From Clusia tigrina (Eukaryota > Arthropoda > Insecta > Diptera > Clusiidae): 64,000 nt of DNA. The notes under the pieces are model-generated. The model was not told the DNA's origin. It worked only from the letters and a program-made list of their open reading frames with translations, and did not search any database. Position numbers and translations under genes: made by a program. The number at the start of each line of letters is the position of its first letter. The first letter of the stretch is position 1. The stretch spans positions 171,179,315 to 171,243,314 of the forward strand of contig OV050030.1 of NCBI GenBank assembly GCA_920105625.2, in the 5' to 3' direction. Below, piece by piece: positions 23,579 to 37,350 of this stretch.

Positions 23579-24859
23579 CGAGGGGTACTATTTATCTTTC
23601 GGGAACTGGCAACACTAATGTCAATAGCTAAAATCTGGCAACACCATAATAAAGTTTGGCATTTTTTAGCATAAACGTACTCACAACATGTTGATGTACA
23701 AGTGATATTTGTTTTGTTTACAGTGAGTTAAGAAAATCAATTTGGCCAAAAAATGGAAATTTCAAGAGAAGGTTTTCGTTGGATTATTTTTCACAACTTT
23801 CGATGTGGATTATCTCAACAAGAATGTGTCGATGAAGTCAGTTCTTTGTATGGCGATAAAGCACCATAAAAAACCACAGTATATCGCTGGTATAGTGAAT
23901 TCAATCGTGGTCGTAGTTCGGTCGCCGACGATCTCCGTGAAGGTCGTCCAAAGTCGGTTGTTGTGCCACGAAACATCGATGCAGTGCGTGAACTGATAAT
24001 GTAAGATCGTCATGTGAAATATCGTGAGATAGAGGACACCTTGGGCATTACTTCCACTTCCATACATTCAATATTGCATGAACATTTGGCTGTAAAAAAG
24101 ATTTGTTCGCTTTGGATCCCACATAATTTGACAATCGCTCAAAAAAGTCTCGTGTCAATTGATGTAAGGAAATGATTAAAAAGTTCGACCGTGGTACTTC
24201 AAAAGACGTGTATAAAATCGTGACAGGTGACGAATCATGGATATATGCGTATGAGTCGGAAACAAAACAACAATCGACCGTGTGGGTATTCCAAGATGAG
24301 TTAAATCCAACAAAAGTTGTTCGTGGAAGAAGCACAGCGAAGCAAATGGTGCCTGTTTCTTCGGCCGAATGGGTCATGTGGCCACTGTTCCGCTGGAGAA
24401 ACGTAGGATGGTCAATTCTGAGTGGTACACGACCATTTGTTTGCCGGAAGTCTTCGGAGAAATTCGTTAAACCAACCGCCAAAGACGAATCATTCTCCAT
24501 CATGACAATGCGACCTCTCACTCATCTCGTCAAACAGGTGAATTTTTGAGCAGTCAAAACATCCAATTGATGACTCATCCTCCGTACAGTCGTCCTTATT
24601 TGGCACCCAATGACTTCTTCTTGTTCCCGAATATCAAAGGTAAACTGCGTGGCCAACGTTTTACGAGCGCCTAAGAAGAAGTTGAAGCGTTCTAAAACCA
24701 CGTTTTGGAGGTGTCTCAAGAGGAATGGAAAACCTGCTATGACAAATGGTTTGAACGAATGCAAAAATGTATTGATCATCAAGGGGAATATTTTGAAAAA
24801 TATTAAAGCCATTTTCATTTAAAATTGTTTGTTCCCGAAATATAAATAGTAACTCCTCT
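23579..24859 (+). mobile_element. Dead mariner, 13-bp-deletion form (unit 8)
   Basis: Transposase pseudogene 23753-24806. Private changes are a substitution in the left terminal repeat (TATCTTTC near 23595) and CGACCTCTC near 24512. It shares GAGAAACG near 24397 with unit 13. Confidence 0.92.
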
Positions 24860-25958
24860 TATAAAATCCTTAACTGACTCGTCGCTAAAAGAAAATCATT
24901 GCAGATTGCTTGTATACTGCAAAGGGTGTAATGTAACCCGTCAATGCAATGCATTGTAACATGGGAAAGCACTTTCAAACTGGATAAACTCAATAACACT
25001 TAAGTTTATCCAGTTGCCCATTAGTTTTGGAGACTGGACACTTTTTGGGGTTACTCGACATAAATGTCTTTCCATCGTAAATGAAGTTCCATTTGTTAAT
25101 AGTTACTAATATACGAGTACATTTAAAAAATGAAATATAATAAATACATTTATATTATATACACTTATGAAATATCTAAATCTATGGTTCTTGAATACAT
25201 TTAATATTATACATTGCCGAATAAGAACATTTGTATAATTATATATCTTAATTACATGTGTGCAGGGGTTAAAAAAGTCGACTTGGCTGATCGTTTCTTT
25301 TCCTACAGCCACTCAAAATGCATGTACACACGAGTAAACACTACAACCGGTCCGCTATTCATTTTCTCTTTGCAAATGGCTCGCCTTCAATTGCTATGAT
25401 TGAAATTTGTTTTCATTTCAAATTCAGAAATCAAGAAATAAAAGTATAACATACCCACACTCATATACAAACGCACATTGCGCTCTTGGATTGCCGAGCA
25501 ACTTCGGGCGTTGGGTCAAATAATTATGCCATAGTCAGCCACGCAATTTTAACTTATTTCGCTGAGTGAAGAGAACGATGTAGTATCTTTGTAGTATATT
25601 GTCTTTGGTTGAAGCTGTCAGGCTGTTTATTCCATGAAAGTGTCTTACCAAAGAACATCAACGTAATAAGAAGTCCCATTAAGAAGAAGAACAAAATATT
25701 TGAGTTTCTTTTTCACGTTACATATAACGAAGTATAACTTCCATTGCTGCTGTTGGACAGGTGCGCATAGCTCCAGTGATAACAGGGCAGGCAAGGCGTT
25801 GTACTTTAATAATCAACAGCTACATTAATATTAACATTTGCACAAGGAATTTAATTCTCAGTGAACATAGTATACTCAATCCAAATTCAAGCTGGCAGAT
25901 GGCTTCAGACTTATGACATGGACCACAATATGACTAGACCCCAAACTTGGCAAATTTA

Positions 25959-26680
25959 TTATTTGTTGTTGTCAGAAGTTCTATTGCATAGTTTTTGATA
26001 CCTGGTCTTGATCATATTGTTTTGAAGCATCCATCGGCAGTGCTTTCTAAGTAACACCACTATTAAAAATTTCACTAAATCCAGTCTTTTGTGTGCTGCA
26101 TATTCCATGCGCAAACCAAAAGGGTATTTTTTATTAGTTTCTGTTACACAAGAGACAACTATTTATTGTTTTACAGGTCTTGCGTGGCAGATGGATGGAA
26201 ATATGTCTCCAAATACTTTAAAATGAATTTGGCAGATCTGGAAAAATATATTAGAAGGATTTTTAAGGAAAGGATTTGGTGTGTAGTTTTTTTCCTTAAT
26301 AAATCTTTCGGTATCCAAATGCAAAGAGCCCCCTTCGCCAAATTCAGGTTACAATTTGCGCAACCCGCAAACTACGGGAAGCAGCAGCTTTTGCATTTGG
26401 TTCTTTCTCACCGCTATTTTCAGTACTATTGTCAATAAATGTCAATTCGTCGTGAATATCAGAATTGTCTAAATTGTCCGGAAGTATGCATAACTTATCA
26501 ATAATTTGGTCATAAGATACAGTATTAGCATCCGATGTCAGGGAGAAATACATAATCTAGTAGTCAGATAACAATCTAGTCGTCCGATACATATTTTATG
26601 TCTCGTACTGAGGGATTAACATTGTTTCCAAGTTTAGATCTCAATACAGATAATAAATTTTCCAGACAGTCCTGATTCAT
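25959..26680 (-). pseudogene. piggyBac/PGBD-like relic (unit 9)
   Basis: Segment B is open and segment C is stopped by TAA. Confidence 0.42.
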
Positions 26681-26691
26681 CTTACCAAATA

Positions 26692-27972
26692 CGAGGGGTA
26701 CTATTTATATTTCGGGAACTGGCAACACTAATGTCAATAGCTAAAATCTGGCAACACCATAATAAAGTTTGGCATTTTTTAGCATAAACGTACTCACAAC
26801 ATGTTGATGTACAAGTGATATTTGTTTTGTTTACAGTGAGTTAAGAAAATCAATTTGGCCAAAAAATGGAAATTTCAAGAGAAGGTTTTCGTTGGATTAT
26901 TTTTCACAACTTTCGATGTGGATTATCTCAACAAGAATGTGTCGATGAACTCAGTTCTTTGTATGGCGATAAAGCACCATAAAAAACCACAGTATATCGC
27001 TGGTATAGTGAATTCAATCGTGGTCGTAGTTCGGTCGCCGACGATCTCCGTGAAGGTCGTCCAAAGTCGGTTGTTGTGCCACGAAACATCGATGCAGTGC
27101 GTGAACTGATAATGTAAGATCGTCATGTGAAATATCGTGAGATAGAGGACACCTTGGGCATTACTTCCACTTCCATACATTCAATATTGCATGAACATTT
27201 GGCTGTAAAAAAGATTTGTTCGCTTTGGATCCCACATAATTTGACAATCGCTCAAAAAAGTCTCGTGTCAATTGATGTAAGGAAATGATTAAAAACTTCG
27301 ACCGTGGTACTTCAAAAGACGTGTATAAAATCGTAACAGGTGACGAATCATGGATATATGCGTATGAGTCGGAAACAAAACAACAATCGACCGTGTGGGT
27401 ATTCCAAGATGAGTTAAATCCAACAAAAGTTGTTCGTGGAAGAAGCACAGCGAAGCAAATGGTGCCTGTTTCTTCGGCCGAATGGGTCATGTGGCCACTG
27501 TTCCGCTGGAGCAACGTAGGATGGTCAATTCTGAGTGGTACACGACCATTTGTTTGCCGGAAGTCTTCGGAAAAATTCGTTAAACCAACCGCCAAAGACG
27601 AATCATTCTCCATCATGACAATGCGAGCTCTCACTCATCTCGTCAAACAGGTGAATTTTTGAGCAGTCAAAACATCCAATTGATGACTCATCCTCCGTAC
27701 AGTCGTCCTTATTTGGCACCCAATGACTTCTTCTTGTTCCCGAATATCAAAGGTAAACTGCGTGGCCAACGTTTTACGAGCGCCTAAGAAGAAGTTGAAG
27801 CGTTCTAAAACCACGTTTTGGAGGTGTCTCAAGAGGAATGGAAAACCTGCTATGACAAATGGTTTGAACGAATGCAAAAATGTATTGATCATCAAGGGGA
27901 ATATTTTGAAAAATATTAAAGCCATTTTCATTTAAAATTGTTTGTTCCCGAAATATAAATAGTAACTCCTCT
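26692..27972 (+). mobile_element. Dead mariner, 13-bp-deletion form (unit 9)
   Basis: Transposase pseudogene 26866-27919. A private AAAAACTTCG near 27291 changes the Lys before the FDRG stretch to Asn. It has ATCGTAACAGG near 27331, as in units 14-19. Confidence 0.92.
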
Positions 27973-29071
27973 TATAAAATCCTTAACTGACTCGTCGCTA
28001 AAAGAAAATCATTGCAGATTGCTTGTATACTGCAAAGGGTGTAATGTAACCCGTCAATGCAATGCATTGTAACATGGGAAAGCACTTTCAAACTGGATAA
28101 ACTCAATAACACTTAAGTTTATCCAGTTGCCCATTAGTTTTGGAGACTGGACACTTTTTGGGGTTACTCGACATAAATGTCTTTCCATCGTAAATGAAGT
28201 TCCATTTGTTAATAGTTACTAATATACGAGTACATTTAAAAAATGAAATATAATAAATACATTTATATTATATACACTTATGAAATATCTAAATCTATGG
28301 TTCTTGAATACATTTAATATTATACATTGCCGAATAAGAACATTTGTATAATTATATATCTTAATTACATGTGTGCAGGGGTTAAAAAAGTCGACTTGGC
28401 TGATCGTTTCTTTTCCTACAGCCACTCAAAATGCATGTACACACGAGTAAACACTACAACCGGTCCGCTATTCATTTTCTCTTTGCAAATGGCTCGCCTT
28501 CAATTGCTATGATTGAAATTTGTTTTCATTTCAAATTCAGAAATCAAGAAATAAAAGTATAACATACCCACACTCATATACAAACGCACATTGCGCTCTT
28601 GGATTGCCGAGCAACTTCGGGCGTTGGGTCAAATAATTATGCCATAGTCAGCCACGCAATTTTAACTTATTTCGCTGAGTGAAGAGAACGATGTAGTATC
28701 TTTGTAGTATATTGTCTTTGGTTGAAGCTGTCAGGCTGTTTATTCCATGAAAGTGTCTTACCAAAGAACATCAACGTAATAAGAAGTCCCATTAAGAAGA
28801 AGAACAAAATATTTGAGTTTCTTTTTCACGTTACATATAACGAAGTATAACTTCCATTGCTGCTGTTGGACAGGTGCGCATAGCTCCAGTGATAACAGGG
28901 CAGGCAAGGCGTTGTACTTTAATAATCAACAGCTACATTAATATTAACATTTGCACAAGGAATTTAATTCTCAGTGAACATAGTATACTCAATCCAAATT
29001 CAAGCTGGCAGATGGCTTCAGACTTATGACATGGACCACAATATGACTAGACCCCAAACTTGGCAAATTTA

Positions 29072-29793
29072 TTATTTGTTGTTGTCAGAAGTTCTATTGC
29101 ATAGTTTTTGATACCTGGTCTTGATCATATTGTTTTGAAGCATCCATCGGCAGTGCTTTCTAAGTAACACCACTATTAAAAATTTCACTAAATCCAGTCT
29201 TTTGTGTGCTGCATATTCCATGCGCAAACCAAAAGGGTATTTTTTATTAGTTTCTGTTACACAAGAGACAACTATTTATTGTTTTACAGGTCTTGCGTGG
29301 CAGATGGATGGAAATATGTCTCCAAATACTTTAAAATGAATTTGGCAGATCTGGAAAAATATATTAGAAGGATTTTTAAGGAAAGGATTTGGTGTGTAGT
29401 TTTTTTCCTTAATAAATCTTTCGGTATCCAAATGCAAAGAGCCCCCTTCGCCAAATTCAGGTTACAATTTGCGCAACCCGCAAACTACGGGAAGCAGCAG
29501 CTTTTGCATTTGGTTCTTTCTCACCGCTATTTTCAGTACTATTGTCAATAAATGTCAATTCGTCGTGAATATCAGAATTGTCTAAATTGTCCGGAAGTAT
29601 GCATAACTTATCAATAATTTGGTCATAAGATACAGTATTAGCATCCGATGTCAGGGAGAAATACATAATCTAGTAGTCAGATAACAATCTAGTCGTCCGA
29701 TACATATTTTATGTCTCGTACTGAGGGATTAACATTGTTTCCAAGTTTAGATCTCAATACAGATAATAAATTTTCCAGACAGTCCTGATTCAT
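29072..29793 (-). pseudogene. piggyBac/PGBD-like relic (unit 10)
   Basis: Segment B is open and segment C is stopped by TAA. Confidence 0.42.
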
Positions 29794-29804
29794 CTTACCA
29801 AATA

Positions 29805-31098
29805 CGAGGGGTACTATTTATATTTCGGGAACTGGCAACACTAATGTCAATAGCTAAAATCTGGCAACACCATAATAAAGTTTGACATTTTTTAGCATAA
29901 ACGTACTCACAACATGTTGATGTACAAGTGCTATTTGTTTTGTTTACAGTGAGTTAAGAAAATCAATTTGGCCAAAAAATGGAAATTTCAAGAGAAGGTT
30001 TTCGTTGGATTATTTTTCACAACTTTCGATGTGGATTATCTCCACAAGAATGTGTCGATGAACTCAGTTCTTTGTATGGCGATAAAGCACCATAAAAAAC
30101 CACAGTATATCGCTGGTATAGTGAATTCAATCGTGGTCGTAGTTCGGTCGCCGACGAACTCCGTGAAGGTCGTCCAAAGTCGGTTGTTGTGCCACGAAAC
30201 ATCGATGCAGTGCGTGAACTGATAATGTAAGATCGTCATGTGAAATATCGTGAGATAGAGGACACCTTGGGCATTACTTCCACTTCCATACATTCAATAT
30301 TGCATGAACATTTGGCTGTAAAAAAGATTTGTTCGCTTTGGATCCCACATAATTTGACAATCGCTCAAAAAAGTCTCGTGTCAATTGATGTAAGGAAATG
30401 ATTAAAAAGTTCGACCGTGGTACTTCAAAAGACGTGTATAAAATCGTGACAGGTGACGAATCATGGATATATGCGTATGAGTCGGAAACAAAACAACAAT
30501 CGACCGTGTGGGTATTCCAAGATGAGTTAAATCCAACAAAAGTTGTTCGTGGAAGAAGCACAGCGAAGCAAATGGTGCCTGTTTCTTCGGCCGAATGGGT
30601 CATGTGGCCACTGTTCCGCTGGAGCAACGTAGGATGGTCAATTCTGAGTGGTACACGACCATTTGTTTGCCGGAAGTCTTCGGAGAAATTCGTTAAACCA
30701 ACCGCCAAAGACGAATCATTCTCCATCATGACAATGCGAGCTCTCACTCATCTCGTCAAACAGGTGAATTTTTGAGCAGTCAAAACATCCAATTGATGAC
30801 TCATCCTCCGTACAGTCGTCCTTATTTGGCACCCAATGACTTCTTCTTGTTCCCGAATATCAAAAGTAAACTGCGTGGCCAACGTTTTACGAGCGCCTAA
30901 GAAGAAGTTGAAGCGTTCAAAAACCACGTTTTGGAGGTGTCTCAAGAGGAATGGAAAACCTGCTATGACAAATGGTTTGAACGAATGCAAAAGTGTATTG
31001 ATCATCAAGGGGAATATTTTGAAAAATATTAAAGCCATTTTCATTTAAAATTGTTTGTTATTATTTGCTATTCCCGAAATATAAATAGTAACTCCTCT
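29805..31098 (+). mobile_element. Dead mariner, H type (unit 10)
   Basis: Transposase pseudogene 29979-31032. It has H markers and the 13 bp present, although the left half of this unit matches the deletion-type unit 9. Confidence 0.93.
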
Positions 31099-32197
31099 TA
31101 TAAAATCCTTAACTGACTCGTCGCTAAAAGAAAATCATTGCAGATTGCTTGTATACTGCAAAGGGTGTAATGTAACCCGTCAATGCAATGTATTGTAACA
31201 TGGGAAAGTACTTTCAAACTGGATAAACTCAATAACACTTAAGTTTATCCAGTTGCCCATTAGTTTTGGAGACTGGACACTTTTTGGGGTTACTCGACAT
31301 AAATGTATTTCCATCGTAAATGAAGTTCCATTTGTTAATAGTTACTAATATACGAGTACATTTAAAAAATGAAATATAATAAATACATTTATATTATATA
31401 CACTTATGAAATATCTAAATCTATGGTTCTTGAATACATTTAATATTATACATTGCCGAATAAGAACATTTGTATAATTATATATCTTAATTACATGTGT
31501 GCAGGGGTTAAAAAAGTCGACTTGGCTGATCGTTTCTTTTCCTACAGCCACTCAAAATGCATGTACACACGAGTAAACACTACAACCGGTCCGCTATTCA
31601 TTTTCTCTTTGCAAATGGCTCGCCTTCAATTGCTATGATTGAAATTTGTTTTCATTTCAAATTCAGAAATCAAGAAATAAAAGTATAACATACCCACATT
31701 CATATACAAACGCACATTTCGCTCTTGGATTGCCGAGCAACTTCGGGCGTTGGGTCAAATAATTATGCCATAGTCAGCCACGCAATTTTAACTTATTTCG
31801 CTGAGTGAAGAGAACGATGTAGTATATTTGTAGTATATTGTCTTTGGTTGAAGCTTTCAGGCTGTTTATTCTATGAAAGTGTCTTACCAAAGAACATCAA
31901 CGTAATAAGAAGTCCCATTAAGAAGAAGAACAAAATATTTGAGTTTCTTTTTCACGTTACATATAACGAAGTATAACTTCCATTGCTGCTGTTGGACAGG
32001 TGCGCATAGCTCCAGTGATAACAGGGCAGGCAAGGCGTTGTACTTTAATAACCAACAGCTACCTTAATATTAAAATGTGCACAAGGAATTTAATTCTCAG
32101 TGAACATAGTATACTCAATCCAAATTCAAGCTGGCAGATGGCTTCAGACTTATGACATGGACCACAATATGACTAGACCCCAAACTTGGCAAATTTA

Positions 32198-32919
32198 TTA
32201 TTTGTTGTTGTCAGAAGTTCTATTGCATAGTTTTTGATACCTGGTCTTGATCATATTGTTTTGAAGCATCCATCGGCAGTGCTTTCTAAGTAACACCACT
32301 ATTAAAAATTTCACTAAATCCAGTCTTTTGTGTGCTGCATATTCCATGCGCAAACCAAAAGGGTATTTTTTATTAGTTTCTGTTACACAAGAGACAACTA
32401 TTTATTGTTTTACAGGTCTTGCGTGGCAGATGGATGGAAATATGTCTCCAAATACTTTAAAATGAATTTGGCAGATCTGGAAAAATATATTAGAAGGATT
32501 TTTAAGGAAAGGATTTGGTGTGTAGTTTTTTTCCTTAATAAATCTTTCGGTATCCAAATGCAAAGAGCCTCCTTCGCCAAATTCAAGTTACAATTTGCGC
32601 AACCCGCAAACTACGGGAAGCAGCAGCTTTTGCATTTGGTTCTTTCTCACCGCTATTTTCAGTACTATTGTCAATAAATGTCAATTCGTCGTGAATATCA
32701 GAATTGTCTAAATTGTCCGGAAGTATGCATAACTTATCAATAATTTGGTCATAAGATACAGTATTAGCATCCGATGTCAGGGAGAAATACATAATCTAGT
32801 AGTCAGATAAGAATCTAGTCGTCCGATACATATTTTATATCTCGTACTGAGGGATTAACATTATTTCCAAGTTTAGATCTCAATACAGATAATAAATTTT
32901 CCAGACAGTCCTGATTCAT
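32198..32919 (-). pseudogene. piggyBac/PGBD-like relic (unit 11)
   Basis: Segment C is stopped by TAA. A GAGCCTCC variant in the overlap of B and C is shared with unit 12 only. Confidence 0.42.
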
Positions 32920-32930
32920 CTTACCAAATA

Positions 32931-34224
32931 CGAGGGGTACTATTTATATTTCGGGAACTGGCAACACTAATGTCAATAGCTAAAATCTGGCAACACCATA
33001 ATAAAGTTTGGCATTTTTTAGCATAAACGTACTCACAACATGTTGATGTACAAGTGATATTTGTTTTGTTTACAGTGAGTTAAGAAAATCAATTTGGCCA
33101 AAAAATGGAAATTTCAAGAGAAGGTTTTCGTTGGATTATTTTTCACAACTTTCGATGTGGATTATCTCAACAAGAATGTGTCGATGAACTCAGTTCTTTG
33201 TATGGCGATAAAGCACCATAAAAAACCACAGTATATCGCTGGTATAGTGAATTCAATCGTGGTCGTAGTTCGGTCGCCGACGATCTCCGTGAAGGTCGTC
33301 CAAAGTCGGTTGTTGTGCCACGAAACATCGATGCAGTGCGTGAACTGATAATGTAAGATCGTCATGTGAAATATCGTGAGATAGAGGACACCTTGGGCAT
33401 TACTTCCACTTCCATACATTCAATATTGCATGAACATTTGGCTGTAAAAAAGATTTGTTCGCTTTGGATCCCACATAATTTGACAATCGCTCAAAAAAGT
33501 CTCGTGTCAATTGATGTAAGGAAATGATTAAAAAGTTCGACCGTGGTACTTCAAAAGACGTGTATAAAATCGTGACAGGTGACGAATCATGGATATATGC
33601 GTATGAGTCGGAAACAAAACAACAATCGACCGTGTGGGTATTCCAAGATGAGTTAAATCCAACAAAAGTTGTTCGTGGAAGAAGCACAGCGAAGCAAATG
33701 GTGCCTGTTTCTTCGGCCGAATGGGTCATGTGGCCACTGTTCCGCTGGAGCAACGTAGGATGGTCAATTCTGAGTGGTACACGACCATTTGTTTGCCGGA
33801 AGTCTTCGGAAAAATTCGTTAAACCAACCGCCAAAGACGAATCATTCTCCATCATGACAATGCGAGCTCTCACTCATCTCGTCAAACAGGTGAATTTTTG
33901 AGCAGTCAAAACAACCAATTGATGACTCATCCTCCGTACAGTCGTCCTTATTTGGCACCCAATGACTTCTTCTTGTTCCCGAATATCAAAGGTAAACTGC
34001 GTGGTCAACGTCTTACGAGCGCCTAAGAAGCAGTTGAAGCGTTCAAAAACCATGTTTTGGAGGTGTCTCAAGAGGAATGGAAAACCTGCTATGACAAATG
34101 GTTTGAACGAATGCAAAAGTGTATTGATCATCAAGGGGAATATTTTGAAAAATATTAAAGCCATTTTCATTTAAAATTGTTTGTTATTATTTGCTATTCC
34201 CGAAATATAAATAGTAACTCCTCT
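32931..34224 (+). mobile_element. Dead mariner, N type (unit 11)
   Basis: Transposase pseudogene 33105-34158. It has N markers but not the extra deletion of units 4 and 7. GGAAAAATTCG near 33808 is also seen in units 5 and 9. Confidence 0.93.
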
Positions 34225-35323
34225 TATAAAATCCTTAACTGACTCGTCGCTAAAAGAAAATCATTGCAGATTGCTTGTATACTGCAAAGGGTGTAATGTA
34301 ACCCGTCAATGCAATGTATTGTAACATGGGAAAGCACTTTCAAACTGGATAAACTCAATAACACTTAAGTTTATCCAGTTGCCCATTAGTTTTGGAGACT
34401 GGACACTTTTTGGGGTTACTCGACATAAATGTATTTCCATCGTAAATGAAGTTCCATTTATTAATAGTTACTAATATACGAGTACATTTAAAAAATGAAA
34501 TATAATAAATACATTTATATTATATACACTTATGAAATATCTAAATCTATGGTTCTTGAATACATTTAATATTATACATTGCCGAATAAGAACATTTGTA
34601 TAATTATATATCTTAATTACATGTGTGCAGGGGTTAAAAAAGTCGACTTGGCTGATCGTTTCTTTTCCTACAGCCACTCAAAATGCATGTACACACGAGT
34701 AAACACTACAACCGGTCCGCTATTCATTTTCTCTTTGCAAATGGCTCGCCTTCAATTGCTATGATTGAAATTTGTTTTCATTTCAAATTCAGAAATCAAG
34801 AAATAAAAGTATAACATACCCACATTCATATACAAACGCACATTTCGCTCTTGGATTGCCGAGCAACTTCGGGCGTTGGGTCAAATAATTATGCCATAGT
34901 CAGCCACGCAATTTTAACTTATTTCGCTGAGTGAAGAGAACGATGTAGTATATTTGTAGTATATTGTCTTTGGTTGAAGCTTTCAGGCTGTTTATTCTAT
35001 GAAAGTGTCTTACCAAAGAACATCAACGTAATAAGAAGTCCCATTAAGAAGAAGAACAAAATATTTGAGTTTCTTTTTCACGTTACATATAACGAAGTAT
35101 AACTTCCATTGCTGCTGTTGGACAGGTGCGCATAGCTCCAGTGATAACAGGGCAGGCAAGGCGTTGTACTTTAATAACCAACAGCTACCTTAATATTAAA
35201 ATGTGCACAAGGAATTTAATTCTCAGTGAACATAGTATACTCAATCCAAATTCAAGCTGGCAGATGGCTTCAGACTTATGACATGGACCACAATATGACT
35301 AGACCCCAAACTTGGCAAATTTA

Positions 35324-36045
35324 TTATTTGTTGTTGTCAGAAGTTCTATTGCATAGTTTTTGATACCTGGTCTTGATCATATTGTTTTGAAGCATCCATC
35401 GGCAGTGCTTTCTAAGTAACACCACTATTAAAAATTTCACTAAATCCAGTCTTTTGTGTGCTGCATATTCCATGCGCAAACCAAAAGGGTATTTTTTATT
35501 AGTTTCTGTTACACAAGAGACAACTATTTATTGTTTTACAGGTCTTGCGTGGCAGATGGATGGAAATATGTCTCCAAATACTTTAAAATGAATTTGGCAG
35601 ATCTGGAAAAATATATTAGAAGGATTTTTAAGGAAAGGATTTGGTGTGTAGTTTTTTTCCTTAATAAATCTTTCGGTATCCAAATGCAAAGAGCCTCCTT
35701 CGCCAAATTCAAGTTACAATTTGCGCAACCCGCAAACTACGGGAAGCAGCAGCTTTTGCATTTGGTTCTTTCTCACCGCTATTTTCAGTACTATTGTCAA
35801 TAAATGTCAATTCGTCGTGAATATCAGAATTGTCTAAATTGTCCGGAAGTATGCATAACTTATCAATAATTTGGTCATAAGATACAGTATTAGCATCCGA
35901 TGTCAGGGAGAAATACATAATCTAGTAGTCAGATAAGAATCTAGTCGTCCGATACATATTTTATATCTCGTACTGAGGGATTAACATTATTTCCAAGTTT
36001 AGATCTCAATACAGATAATAAATTTTCCAGACAGTCCTGATTCAT
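35324..36045 (-). pseudogene. piggyBac/PGBD-like relic (unit 12)
   Basis: Coding condition and the GAGCCTCC variant are the same as in unit 11. Confidence 0.42.
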
Positions 36046-36056
36046 CTTACCAAATA

Positions 36057-37350
36057 CGAGGGGTACTATTTATATTTCGGGAACTGGCAACACTAATGTC
36101 AATAGCTAAAATCTGGCAACACCATAATAAAGTTTGGCATTTTTTAGCATAAACGTACTCACAACATGTTGATGTACAAGTGATATTTGTTTTGTTTACA
36201 GTGAGTTAAGAAAATCAATTTGGCCAAAAAATGGAAATTTCAAGAGAAGGTTTTCGTTGGATTATTTTTCACAACTTTCGATGTGGATTATCTCAACAAG
36301 AATGTGTCGATGAACTCAGTTCTTTGTATGGCGATAAAGCACCATAAAAAACCACAGTATATCGCTGGTATAGTGAATTCAATCGTGGTCGTAGTTCGGT
36401 CGCCGACGATCTCCGTGAAGGTCGTCCAAAGTCGGTTGTTGTGCCACGAAACATCGATGCAGTGCGTGAACTGATAATGTAAGATCGTCATGTGAAATAT
36501 CGTGAGATAGAGGACACCTTGGGCATTACTTCCACTTCCATACATTCAATATTGCATGAACATTTGGCTGTAAAAAAGATTTGTTCGCTTTGGATCCCAC
36601 ATAATTTGACAATCGCTCAAAAAAGTCTCGTGTCAATTGATGTAAGGAAATGATTAAAAAGTTCGACCGTGGTACTTCAAAAGACGTGTATAAAATCGTG
36701 ACAGGTGACGAATCATGGATATATGCGTATGAGTCGGAAACAAAACAACAATCGACCGTGTGGGTATTCCAAGATGAGTTAAATCCAACAAAAGTTGTTC
36801 GTGGAAGAAGCACAGCGAAGCAAATGGTGCCTGTTTCTTCGGCCGAATGGGTCATGTGGCCACTGTTCCGCTGGAGCAACGTAGGATGGTCAATTCTGAG
36901 TGGTACACGACCATTTGTTTGCCGGAAGTCTTCGGAGAAATTCGTTAAACCAACCGCCAAAGACGAATCATTCTCCATCATGACAATGCGAGCTCTCACT
37001 CATCTCGTCAAACAGGTGAATTTTTGAGCAGTCAAAACAACCAATTGATGACTCATCCTCCGTACAGTCGTCCTTATTTGGCACCCAATGACTTCTTCTT
37101 GTTCCCGAATATCAAAGGTAAACTGCGTGGTCAACGTCTTACGAGCGCCTAAGAAGCAGTTGAAGCGTTCAAAAACCATGTTTTGGAGGTGTCTCAAGAG
37201 GAATGGAAAACCTGCTATGACAAATGGTTTGAACGAATGCAAAAGTGTATTGATCATCAAGGGGAATATTTTGAAAAATATTAAAGCCATTTTCATTTAA
37301 AATTGTTTGTTATTATTTGCTATTCCCGAAATATAAATAGTAACTCCTCT
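36057..37350 (+). mobile_element. Dead mariner, N type (unit 12)
   Basis: Transposase pseudogene 36231-37284. It differs from unit 11 at GGAGAAATTCG near 36934. Confidence 0.93.

Larger units (their letters stand above)
21856..24966 (+). repeat. Satellite unit 8 (13-bp-deletion type, long minus-strand relic)
   Basis: Length 3111 bp. It has the 13-bp deletion, loses one AAG in CATTAAGAAGAACAAAAT near 22567, and has the CAAAGTAACGGG form near 23255 that is shared only with units 13 and 14. The mariner left repeat has a private A-to-C change (TATCTTTCGG, near 23595). Confidence 0.97.
24967..28079 (+). repeat. Satellite unit 9 (13-bp-deletion type)
   Basis: Length 3113 bp. It shares with unit 10 ATGTCTTTCC near 25065, CATTGCGCTC near 25478 and AACATTTGC near 25833, so the first halves of units 9 and 10 are recent copies of one another. 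Confidence 0.97.
28080..31205 (+). repeat. Satellite unit 10 (unit-9-like start, H-type end)
   Basis: Length 3126 bp. The left part matches unit 9 and the mariner carries the H marker of units 2, 3 and 6. This is a clear chimera of two unit types. Confidence 0.97.
31206..34331 (+). repeat. Satellite unit 11 (N type)
   Basis: Length 3126 bp. It begins AAGTACTTTC but has the perfect AAGTTTATCC arm. It shares GAGCCTCCTTCG near 32566 only with unit 12. Confidence 0.97.
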
